A stretch of DNA of 12,760 nucleotides from Rhizobiaceae bacterium (GTDB lineage Bacteria > Pseudomonadota > Alphaproteobacteria > Rhizobiales > Rhizobiaceae). The notes beneath the pieces were generated by a model. It ran no database searches. It was not told where the DNA came from and was given only the letters and a program-made list of their open reading frames with translations. The stretch spans positions 1 through 12,760 of the forward strand of contig JAJFMR010000045.1 of the NCBI GenBank assembly GCA_020696915.1, given 5' to 3'. Each line of letters opens with the position of its first letter. Within the stretch, counting starts at the first letter, position 1. The translations under genes and the position numbers were made by a program. This document shows, one piece after another, positions 6,839-12,760 of the stretch.

Positions 6839-8025
6839 GACCGCCCGCCCTGCCTGCCGCCGGCCGGCTCCGCGGGCCCGCGGCCGGGGGTCTGGCCCGT
6901 CCGCACCGACGATGCGCGTGGCCGCGGGCGCTTGCGCTCGATCTCCACGCCGACCCCGCCGGCCCCGAGTTCCAGCTTCTCCACCCTGACGGTCACCCGC
7001 ATCACCCGCGAATCTTCGAGGACGCGGGCGGCTATCTGTCCAGCCAGCGTCTCGCTGAGCTCGACATGGCCGCGCCCGACGATGGCGCGGATCCCGTCCA
7101 TGATGATGTCGTAGGAAAAGACGTGCCGCATGTCTTCCGGGTTTTCCGTCAGCCGCAGAACGTCGGCCGAGACGTCGAAACGGACTTTCTGCGTGTGGCC
7201 GTGCTCGAAACTGTAGGCGCCAATGCGCACCGGCAGCACGAAGTCGCGGATGAAAATCCTGTCGGTTCCAAGCGCGGCGTCCGCAGCATCGGGAGAATAG
7301 CCCCGTGCCGCCAGAAGCCGGTAGTCGACGCCGGCCGAACGGCCCGTCCCGCGTTCGTCTGGGATGAGGGCACGTATCCGGGCAACCGCCTTCGGGTCGA
7401 TCGAGACGGTGCGCGCGCCGGAGCAGAGGGCACCCCGAAAGCCGAGAAAATCGGGTTCGAAGGGCAGCAGGCGCGGAATGTCGGGTTCCTCGAGCGATCC
7501 GCTCAGCCCCGTCCTCAGGCCATGTGACCGTGCGCGATCGACGAAGGAAGGAATCTGTTCCGGCGGCAGGTGGTCGAGCAGCCGCCCTCTCGACTTGTCG
7601 GCCGTGTCGACCATGACGCCATGGAAATCATGGCGGGCGAGCACGGGCAGCAGGTCGAAATCAATTTCGAGGTCCGCAAACAGCACCGCAATCAGCTTCG
7701 TGCGAGCCGCCACCGATGCAAGCGAAGCGGCGCAGGCGACAGCCTGCTGCGTGCGAAAGAAACCGACCTTGACGAAATCGACGCCGGTGGATGCGACCTC
7801 GCCCGCCCTGGCGGAGAGCGTTTCGGGCTGCATGGGCAGGTCCCCGCAGACCGCGCTGGTCGCCCGGCGGCCCGCCACGGCTGCCACGGTCCCGACGATG
7901 CCCTCGATCGACACCGCGCCCAGCGCTCCGGCCGTCGGGTCTTTCAGGTCGATGATGTCGGCGCCTCCGGCGATGGCGATTTCCGCCTCCTGGACGCCGG
8001 TGACGCTGGCCAGCATTTGCGTCAT
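6835..8025 (-). CDS. mfnB: Fusion: (5-formylfuran-3-yl)methyl phosphate synthase (MfnB) plus dihydroneopterin aldolase
   Basis: This 396-aa protein has two domains. Residues 1-~245 are MfnB (DUF556), which makes 4-(hydroxymethyl)-2-furancarboxaldehyde phosphate from two glyceraldehyde-3-phosphates, the first furan step of methanofuran/methylofuran. IAGGADIIDLKDPTAGALG carries K28, FVKVGFF carries K86 and VMVDTA carries D140, matching the two lysines and aspartate known as catalytic in archaeal MfnB. Residues ~275-375 are a FolB-type dihydroneopterin aldolase: DRIFIRDFVLPVRIGAYSFE with an active-site Glu, FSYDIIMDGI, then LSETLAGQIAARVLE and VTVRVEKLE with the conserved Lys. The last ~30 residues are a Pro/Arg/Gly-rich disordered tail. 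Start chosen at 8025 because it gives the canonical MfnB N-terminus (MTQMLASVTG) and GGAG lies 10 bases upstream; an in-frame ATG at 8091 would add 22 unconserved residues. This is the first gene of the minus operon. Confidence 0.92.
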   Translation of the reverse strand: MTQMLASVTGVQEAEIAIAGGADIIDLKDPTAGALGAVSIEGIVGTVAAVAGRRATSAVCGDLPMQPETLSARAGEVASTGVDFVKVGFFRTQQAVACAASLASVAARTKLIAVLFADLEIDFDLLPVLARHDFHGVMVDTADKSRGRLLDHLPPEQIPSFVDRARSHGLRTGLSGSLEEPDIPRLLPFEPDFLGFRGALCSGARTVSIDPKAVARIRALIPDERGTGRSAGVDYRLLAARGYSPDAADAALGTDRIFIRDFVLPVRIGAYSFEHGHTQKVRFDVSADVLRLTENPEDMRHVFSYDIIMDGIRAIVGRGHVELSETLAGQIAARVLEDSRVMRVTVRVEKLELGAGGVGVEIERKRPRPRASSVRTGQTPGRGPAEPAGGRQGGRS

Positions 8026-8075
8026 CTCTTCAGCTCTCCAGACGGCGATTTGGCGGCGTGAAAGGCTTCCTGACG

Positions 8076-8113
8076 CCGGCGGCAGTTGCATGGCAACGGC
8101 TTTCGGCCGCCGG
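8076..8113. repeat. Nested inverted repeat in the divergent promoter region
   Basis: The outer arms CCGGCGGC (8076-8083) and GCCGCCGG (8106-8113) are perfect 8-bp complements. Inside them, GTTGC-ATG-GCAAC (8085-8097) is a second perfect 5-bp inverted repeat. It lies 51-88 bases upstream of the MfnB start, so it could be an operator or a leader-RNA hairpin. Chance GC-rich pairing is possible for the outer arms. Confidence 0.35.
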
Positions 8114-8177
8114 GCAGTCCCGCATTGCGTGGCCGGGCCCGGTCCAGAAGCCGGCGCGGGGAACGGAGCTCATAGGG

Positions 8178-8205
8178 TTGCAATCGAGAAAAGCTGGGCT
8201 AGGAT
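8178..8205 (+). promoter_or_regulatory. Possible sigma-70-like promoter for the ABC/beta-propeller operon
   Basis: TTGCAA (8178-8183) and TAGGAT (8200-8205) are spaced by 16 bases, each matching four of six consensus bases. Transcription would begin near 8212, giving a leader of about 70 bases. The match is by eye and weak. Confidence 0.3.
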
Positions 8206-8282
8206 CAAATCGGCACCGACTTTCCCGCACCGTTCCTGACGATCCGATCGGTCAACGGCGCGTGCAGCATGAACGTTTGACT

Positions 8283-9536
8283 ATGAAGAGCATGGTGCCG
8301 AACACTCTCGCCGTTTTCATCGGACTTTTTATTGCGAGCGTCAACGCCTGCCTGGTGTCGGCGCAAGAGGCTGCGCCGGCATCTCCGACTGCGCCGACGG
8401 CGCAGGACGAGGGGCAGCAAACCGAAGTCCGGATCGGCTATCTTCGCGCCTATGCGCCGCAGCTGGCGCTCTCGGTCCTCGACGTGCCGCCGCGCGACGA
8501 AGGGGTTGCGGGCGCCAATGTGGCGATCGGCGACAACAACACGACCGGCCGTTTTCTGGGGCAGACATTCCGGCTCGACGTGACCGAAGTGAAGCCCGAG
8601 GCCGATGTCGTCCCGGCGTTCCACGAGATGGCAGCGCGCGGCGACCGCTACCTGCTTGCCGACCTTTCGGCGCGGCAGTTGCTCTCGATCGCCGACATCG
8701 CGCGCGACAACGGCATCCTCATCTTCAACGTCGGCGCCACCGACGACGTGCTGCGCGAGGAAGAATGTCGCCGCAACGTATTTCACACCGCTCCGACCCG
8801 CACCATGCTGGCCGACGGACTGGCGCAATATCTGGTCTGGAAACAGTGGCGCCGGTGGGTGCTCATCTACGGCTCGCATGAAGGCGACCAGCTTTTCGCG
8901 GACGCGCTGCGGCGCGCCGCAACCCGCTTCGGTGGGGAGATCGTCGCCGAAAAGCTGTTCGAGGACACCGGCACCGCCCGGCGCACGGATTCCGGCGTCG
9001 CCCAGATCCAGCGGCAGATGCCGGTCTTCACCCAGGATCTGGCGGACCACGATGTCGTGCTGGTTGCCGACGAGAGTGAGGTGTTCGGCACCTATGTGCC
9101 ATTCCGGACATGGATTCCCCGCCCCGTCGCAGGGACGGCCGGCCTGATTCCCTCGGCCTGGCATCCGGCCAGCGAGCAGTGGGGCGGCACGCAGATCCAG
9201 AACCGCTTCGCCAAGGCGACCGGCCGGCGCATGCTGTCCACGGACATGGCGGCCTGGACGGCCGTGCGCATAATCGGCGATGCGGCAACGCGCACGTCGA
9301 GCGCAGACCCAGCAAAGATCGAAGCCTTCATTCGCGCCGACGACTTTTCCATCGCCGCCTTCAAGGGGCAGAAACTGACGTTCCGCAAATGGAACTGGCA
9401 GCTCAGGCAGCCGATCTTCCTCGGCGATGGACGCTCCGTCGTCTCGACCTCGCCGCAGGAAGGCTTCCTGCATCAGGTGTCCGAACTGGACACGCTGGGG
9501 GTCGATGAGCCGGAGACCAGATGCGTCTTCGAATAG
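8283..9536 (+). CDS. Periplasmic substrate-binding-like protein of the PQQ-alcohol-dehydrogenase-associated ABC system
   Basis: This 417-aa protein has a Sec signal peptide (hydrophobic LAVFIGLFIASVNACLVSA, cleavage likely at VSA-QE near residue 28), so it is exported to the periplasm. The mature part has a type I periplasmic-binding-protein layout: VRIGYLRAY after a Pro/Ala/Thr linker, ARQLLSIADIARDNGILIFNVGA, then WRRWVLIYGSHEGDQLFADALRRAA, DVVLVADESEVFG and a tryptophan-rich stretch (RTWIPRP, SAWHPASEQWGG, KWNWQLRQP). It matches the family named substrate-binding protein of the PQQ-dependent alcohol dehydrogenase system (TIGR03863; related to PedA- and LutA-type proteins). These loci are tied to lanthanide- or calcium-dependent alcohol oxidation, and the ligand is not established by the sequence. 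The start at 8283 fits the signal peptide; the SD is weak. First gene of the plus operon, 23 bases before the beta-propeller. Confidence 0.88.
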   Translation: MKSMVPNTLAVFIGLFIASVNACLVSAQEAAPASPTAPTAQDEGQQTEVRIGYLRAYAPQLALSVLDVPPRDEGVAGANVAIGDNNTTGRFLGQTFRLDVTEVKPEADVVPAFHEMAARGDRYLLADLSARQLLSIADIARDNGILIFNVGATDDVLREEECRRNVFHTAPTRTMLADGLAQYLVWKQWRRWVLIYGSHEGDQLFADALRRAATRFGGEIVAEKLFEDTGTARRTDSGVAQIQRQMPVFTQDLADHDVVLVADESEVFGTYVPFRTWIPRPVAGTAGLIPSAWHPASEQWGGTQIQNRFAKATGRRMLSTDMAAWTAVRIIGDAATRTSSADPAKIEAFIRADDFSIAAFKGQKLTFRKWNWQLRQPIFLGDGRSVVSTSPQEGFLHQVSELDTLGVDEPETRCVFE

Positions 9537-9559
9537 TTCAACAACCGGGAGAAGCCCTG

Positions 9560-10534
9560 ATGCGACCAAGACTGACACTTCTGGCCGGCACGATCGCGGC
9601 CGGCCTGACGGCCAGCCCTGCGTCGGCCTACATGGTCTATGTCTCCAACGAGAAGGACAACACGATCTCGGTCGTGGATTCGGAGAGCATGCAGGTGGTC
9701 AAGACGGTAAATGTCGGTCAGCGGCCGCGCGGCATCACCATCTCGCACGACGGCAAGCTCATCTATCTGTGCGCCAGCGACGACGACACCATCGAGGTGA
9801 TCGATACGGCGACACTGCAGATCGTCGGAACCTTGCCGTCCGGCCCCGATCCGGAACTCTTCGTGCTTTCCCCGGACGGGAAGACGCTCTACGTCGCCAA
9901 CGAGGATGACAATCTGGTTACCGTCATCGATCTCGAAAGCAAGCGCGTGCTTTCCGAGATACCGGTGGGTGTCGAGCCGGAAGGCATGGGCGTCAGTCCC
10001 GATGGCAAGACTATCGTCAACACCTCGGAAACGACGAACATGGCGCATTTCATCGACGCTTCCTCGCATGAGATAACCCACAACGTGCTCGTCGATTCAC
10101 GGCCGCGCTTCGTCGAGTTCACGCCCGACGGCTCCGAGGCCTGGGTCAGCGCCGAGATCGGCGGCACCGTTTCGGTGATCGACAATGCAACCAGGGAGGT
10201 GAAGCACAAGATCACCTTCGAGATCCCGGGCCTTCGCTCCGAATCGATCCAGCCGGTCGGCGTGCGCATCACCGCGGATGGAACCAAGGCCTATGTCGCG
10301 CTTGGGCCCGCCAACCGCGTCGCGGTCATCGACACCGAGACCTACGAGGTCGAAAAGTATGTGCTGGTCGGGCAGCGCGTGTGGCAACTCGCCTTCACCC
10401 CCGACCAGAAGACGATCATCAGCACCAACGGCGTGTCCAACGACATCACCTTCATCGACGTGGAGAGCGACGAACCGATCCAGTCGGTGACAGTCGGCGC
10501 ACTCCCGTGGGGCGTCGTCGTTTCCCCGAATTGA
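9560..10534 (+). CDS. Secreted YVTN-type beta-propeller protein, PQQ-catabolism-associated
   Basis: This 324-aa protein has a signal peptide (LTLLAGTIAAGLTASPASA, cleavage after ASA near residue 23). The rest is repeats of about 42 residues with the YVTN pattern: YVSNEKDNTISVVD, YLCASDDDTIEVID, YVANEDDNLVTVID, VNTSETTNMAHFID, WVSAEIGGTVSVID, YVALGPANRVAVID and STNGVSNDITFID. Each is followed by VG.RP.G-like and SPDGK-like turns, giving seven blades. This matches the PQQ-dependent catabolism-associated beta-propeller family (TIGR03866). Such propellers usually bind partners rather than catalyse, and a scaffold role near the dehydrogenase or the ABC binding component is inferred. The start at 9560 has GGAG 8 bases upstream; an in-frame ATG at 9521 would overlap the previous gene and spoil the signal peptide. 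No cytochrome motif (CxxCH) is present. Confidence 0.9.
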   Translation: MRPRLTLLAGTIAAGLTASPASAYMVYVSNEKDNTISVVDSESMQVVKTVNVGQRPRGITISHDGKLIYLCASDDDTIEVIDTATLQIVGTLPSGPDPELFVLSPDGKTLYVANEDDNLVTVIDLESKRVLSEIPVGVEPEGMGVSPDGKTIVNTSETTNMAHFIDASSHEITHNVLVDSRPRFVEFTPDGSEAWVSAEIGGTVSVIDNATREVKHKITFEIPGLRSESIQPVGVRITADGTKAYVALGPANRVAVIDTETYEVEKYVLVGQRVWQLAFTPDQKTIISTNGVSNDITFIDVESDEPIQSVTVGALPWGVVVSPN

Positions 10535-10566
10535 GACTGAGCAAACAGGCAGAAAGAGAGGAAAAG

Positions 10567-11052
10567 ATGAGGAGAATGCGTGCGTTCGCATGCGCCGCGC
10601 TGCTCGGCATGGCCCTGTCGCACGGCCAAGTGTGGGCACAGGATGCTGACGATGATGACGAGGCCGCTGCTCCTGCCGCGGAAGCCACCACCGAGCAGCC
10701 GACGCGCGCCTCGAAGGACGTGCCGGAACTGATCCTCGGCTCCAAGGACGACCAGTTCACGGTGAACCAGACGGATTTCCAGCTGATCTCCGGGCAGGGC
10801 TATCGCTGGAGGATCTCGGCGGCGGGCGGCCTCGAATACAAGTTTCATACCGATCTCTTCCGCAATGTCTGGATGAACCAGATCGTCATCGAGGACCTCG
10901 AAGTCCACATGAACGGCGCGCCGGCCTGGCTGGAATACGACGCGGACGGGACGATCCAGGTCCAGTTCACCACAGTGCGTCCCGGCACGTATACCTGGTC
11001 GGTTCCGGATCTTGCCGATCGGGGAATGAAAGGCACGATCACGATCAAGTAG
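10567..11052 (+). CDS. Small secreted protein with an acidic segment and a ligand-less cupredoxin-like C-terminus
   Basis: This 161-aa protein has a signal peptide (FACAALLGMALSHGQVWA, cleavage near 24/25). The mature N-terminus is acidic (DADDDDE, residues 26-32), followed by an Ala/Thr/Glu-rich linker to about 50. Residues 51-161 look like a cupredoxin beta-sandwich: ELILGSKDDQFTVNQTDFQLISGQGYRW resembles the first strands, and PGTYTWSVPDLADRGMKGTITIK the last two, as in azurin-like PGxYxFxCxxxxHxxMKGTIxV. The copper-binding Cys and His are not there; only the Met is kept, so blue-copper function is unlikely. The acidic patch might bind a hard metal such as Ca2+ or a lanthanide given the operon, which is speculation. 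The start has GAGG about 8 bases upstream. It lies 32 bases after the beta-propeller and before the ATPase, where comparable loci also carry small exported proteins. Confidence 0.82.
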   Translation: MRRMRAFACAALLGMALSHGQVWAQDADDDDEAAAPAAEATTEQPTRASKDVPELILGSKDDQFTVNQTDFQLISGQGYRWRISAAGGLEYKFHTDLFRNVWMNQIVIEDLEVHMNGAPAWLEYDADGTIQVQFTTVRPGTYTWSVPDLADRGMKGTITIK

Positions 11053-11104
11053 CGGCTGTCGCGGGCGGCGCCCTATGTTGACAGTCAGAGACGAAAGGAA
11101 AAGC

Positions 11105-11884
11105 GTGCAGCATACGAGGGCAGGGGACGTGCGGGCCGAGGCGGCGCTGGCGGTGGCCGGGGTAAGCCACTCCTACGGCTCGAAACGCGCGCTCGACGAT
11201 GTGTCCTTCGCGGTCGAGCCTTCGAGCTTCGCGGTGCTGCTTGGTCTCAACGGAGCGGGCAAGACAACGCTGTTCTCACTGATCAGCCATCTTTACGACA
11301 CACGGCACGGATCAATCCGGATTTTCGGTCACGACGTCGTGCGTGCGCCCGGCGAGGCGCTGCGGCGGCTCGGCATCGTCTTTCAGGCGCGCACCCTCGA
11401 CCTCGATCTGAGCGTCCATCAGAACCTCTCCTACCATGCGTCGCTGCATGGAATCGGCGCCGCAGAGGCGCGCCGCCGGATCGGCGAGGTGCTGGAAACT
11501 GTGGCGATGAGCGCCCGCCTGCATGACAAGGCGCGCAGCCTGTCGGGCGGCCAGATGCGGCGAATCGAAATCGCCCGCGCGCTGCTGCACCGGCCGCCGC
11601 TGCTTCTGCTCGATGAGCCGACCGTCGGTCTCGACGTGCGGTCGCGGGCCGACATCCTTGCCAGCATCCGCGGGAGGGTGGCGGCCGACGACATCAGCGT
11701 GTTCTGGGCCACGCATCTGATCGACGAGGTCGATGAGGGCGATCACGTGGTGGTGCTCGCCGAAGGCAGGGTGGTCGCCGATGCGGTGGCGCGGGATCTC
11801 GTGCGCGCCACGGGGACGGAGAGCATCGGCGAGGCCTTCTCCCAGCTGAGCCGAACGAAGATGGGCGCGGGGGAGTTGTCATGA
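11105..11884 (+). CDS. ABC transporter ATP-binding protein, PQQ-alcohol-dehydrogenase-associated
   Basis: This 259-aa nucleotide-binding subunit is complete: Walker A GLNGAGKTT (47-55), Q-loop VFQAR (Q94), signature LSGGQMRRIEIAR (146-158), Walker B LLLLDEPTVGLD (166-177) and H-loop ATHL (H204). The sequence resembles the DrrA/NatA-like ATPases that pair with ABC-2 permeases, specifically the PQQ-dependent alcohol dehydrogenase system family (TIGR03864). It would sit on the cytoplasmic face and drive the permease encoded immediately downstream. Start: GTG at 11105 with AAAGGA just upstream is preferred. An in-frame ATG at 11075 would add ten poorly conserved residues and lacks an SD. Its stop overlaps the permease start by 4 bases (ATGA). 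Confidence 0.92.
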   Translation: MQHTRAGDVRAEAALAVAGVSHSYGSKRALDDVSFAVEPSSFAVLLGLNGAGKTTLFSLISHLYDTRHGSIRIFGHDVVRAPGEALRRLGIVFQARTLDLDLSVHQNLSYHASLHGIGAAEARRRIGEVLETVAMSARLHDKARSLSGGQMRRIEIARALLHRPPLLLLDEPTVGLDVRSRADILASIRGRVAADDISVFWATHLIDEVDEGDHVVVLAEGRVVADAVARDLVRATGTESIGEAFSQLSRTKMGAGELS

Positions 11885-12753
11885 GCGCCAGAACCGCGGC
11901 AGCCGCGGCCGACAGCGCGACATCGCGCGTGGCCGGCTTTGGCGCCGGCAGCTACCTTGTTTGCCTGAAGGGCATCCTCATCCGCGAAGGACTGCGCTTC
12001 CTGAACCAGCGCGAGCGGTTCGTCTCGTCGCTGGTGAGGCCGCTCCTTTGGCTCTTCGTCTTCGCCGCCGGATTCCGCCAGGTTCTGGGCGTCTCGATCA
12101 TCCCACCCTACAAGACGTATGTCCTCTACGAGGTCTACATCACGCCGGGACTCTGCGCCATGATCCTGCTCTTCAGCGGCATGCAGTCGTCCCTTTCCAT
12201 GGTTTATGACCGCGAGATGGGCAATATGCGCACGCTGCTGGTCAGCCCTTTCCCGCGCTGGTTCCTGCTCGTCGCGAAGCTCCTGGCCGGCGTCACCGTA
12301 TCCATCGCACAGGTCTATGTCTTTCTGGCAGTCGCATGGTTCTGGGGCGTCAAGCTGCCGCCGCTCGGTTACCTCATGGCGCTGCCTGCACTGTTCCTGG
12401 CCGGGCTGATGTTCGGGGGGCTCGGCCTTCTGCTGTCATCTGCCATCAGACAGCTCGAGAATTTCGCCGGCATCATGAACTTCGTCATCTTCCCGATGTA
12501 TTTCGCCTCGCCGGCGCTCTATCCGCTGTGGCGCATCCAGGAATCGAGCCCGCTTCTCCACCAGATCTGCCTGGCGAACCCTTTTACCTACGCGGTCGAG
12601 CTGATCCGCTTCGCCGTCTACCGGGAGGTCGACTGGCTGTCACTCGGCGTAACGGCGGGATGCGCGGTACTTTTCCTTGGAGGCGCCATCATCGCCTACG
12701 ATCCTTCGCGGGGGCTGATGGCGAGGAAGCAGGATACGGGAGGAAACGGATGA
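11881..12753 (+). CDS. ABC-2 type permease, PedC-like (PQQ-alcohol-dehydrogenase-associated)
   Basis: This 290-aa integral membrane protein has six apparent transmembrane segments, near residues 51-68, 85-105, 128-154, 162-188, 196-214 and 254-273. Between the second and third lies YDREMGNMRTLLVSPFPRW, the cytosolic coupling motif of ABC-2 permeases, and NPFTYAVELIR (233-243) before the last segment is their C-terminal signature. It matches the permease family of alcohol-linked ABC systems named after Pseudomonas PedC (TIGR03861). ABC-2 permeases usually export, which sits oddly with a periplasmic-binding-type partner in the same operon. It is translationally coupled to the ATPase upstream and to a further gene downstream. 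Confidence 0.92.
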   Translation: MSARTAAAAADSATSRVAGFGAGSYLVCLKGILIREGLRFLNQRERFVSSLVRPLLWLFVFAAGFRQVLGVSIIPPYKTYVLYEVYITPGLCAMILLFSGMQSSLSMVYDREMGNMRTLLVSPFPRWFLLVAKLLAGVTVSIAQVYVFLAVAWFWGVKLPPLGYLMALPALFLAGLMFGGLGLLLSSAIRQLENFAGIMNFVIFPMYFASPALYPLWRIQESSPLLHQICLANPFTYAVELIRFAVYREVDWLSLGVTAGCAVLFLGGAIIAYDPSRGLMARKQDTGGNG

Positions 12754-12760
12754 CGCGAGT
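12750..12760 (+). CDS. First codons of the next operon gene (truncated by the window)
   Basis: ATG ACG CGA begins at 12750, overlapping the permease stop as ATGA, with a strong SD (GGGAGGAAACGG) directly upstream. Only three codons (MTR) are visible, so no function can be given. In related loci more PQQ-associated periplasmic proteins or the alcohol dehydrogenase itself follow. Confidence 0.55.

Larger units (their letters stand above)
8026..8282. promoter_or_regulatory. 257-bp divergent intergenic region between the cofactor operon and the ABC operon
   Basis: This is the only sizeable non-coding stretch in the right two thirds of the window, and both operons start outward from it. It should hold both promoters and may allow co-regulation of cofactor synthesis and the alcohol-oxidation-linked operon. 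It contains a nested inverted repeat at 8076-8113 and a possible plus-strand promoter at 8178-8205, described separately. No clear minus-strand -35/-10 pair was found. Confidence 0.55.

Noticed and set aside
8205..9578. Minus-strand 457-aa frame across the binding-protein gene
   Set aside because: The plus strand encodes a signal peptide and a recognised family. The minus frame has no motif and spans the start region of the next gene.
1..12760. tRNA/rRNA genes, CRISPR arrays, insertion sequences, attachment sites
   Set aside because: No regularly spaced direct repeats, transposase-like proteins, terminal inverted repeats or cloverleaf patterns were found by eye.

Overview
The window is GC-rich bacterial DNA with tightly packed genes, frequent 4-8 bp start/stop overlaps and some GTG/TTG starts. 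It carries two hallmark methylotrophy modules: bacterial relatives of archaeal methanofuran/tetrahydromethanopterin (H4MPT) cofactor-synthesis proteins, and the ABC-transporter/beta-propeller block that accompanies PQQ-dependent alcohol dehydrogenases. This points to a methylotrophic proteobacterium, probably an alphaproteobacterium (inference from gene content and base composition, not from a phylogenetic marker).

Left region (1-1843, minus strand): two genes unrelated to C1 metabolism. The upstream one (1043-1843) is a short HExxH protein resembling the NleD/HopH1-type (M91) effector metallopeptidases and is visibly AT-richer than the rest. The downstream one (1-854) is open at the window edge and unrecognised. 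This looks like an acquired accessory or effector segment abutting the C1 island.

Central region (2004-8025): a C1-carrier cofactor biosynthesis island. A divergent pair, a HisA-like TIM barrel (2004-2699, minus) and an MfnF/hydantoinase-like protein (2739-3812, plus), is followed by a five-gene minus-strand operon read 8025 to 3973. Its order is MfnB fused to dihydroneopterin aldolase, an MfnE-like amino-acid-kinase-fold kinase, an 84-aa unknown, a dihydropteroate-synthase-like protein and a DUF447 protein. All junctions are overlapping or only 4-8 bp apart, so translation is probably coupled. Together these genes would make the furan moiety of methylofuran, activate and couple it, and contribute pterin steps for H4MPT, the two carriers of the formaldehyde oxidation pathway.

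Right region (8283-12760, plus strand): a second operon, divergent from the first across a 257-bp intergenic region. It encodes a secreted periplasmic-binding-protein-like component, a secreted YVTN-type beta-propeller, a small secreted protein with a cupredoxin-like C-terminus lacking the usual copper ligands, an ABC ATPase, an ABC-2 type permease, and the first codons of another gene. This is the conserved PQQ-alcohol-dehydrogenase-associated ABC system, related to the ped/lut loci tied to lanthanide-dependent alcohol oxidation. Side by side, the two operons link alcohol-oxidation support in the periplasm with downstream formaldehyde handling in the cytoplasm. No tRNA, rRNA, CRISPR array or insertion sequence was seen.
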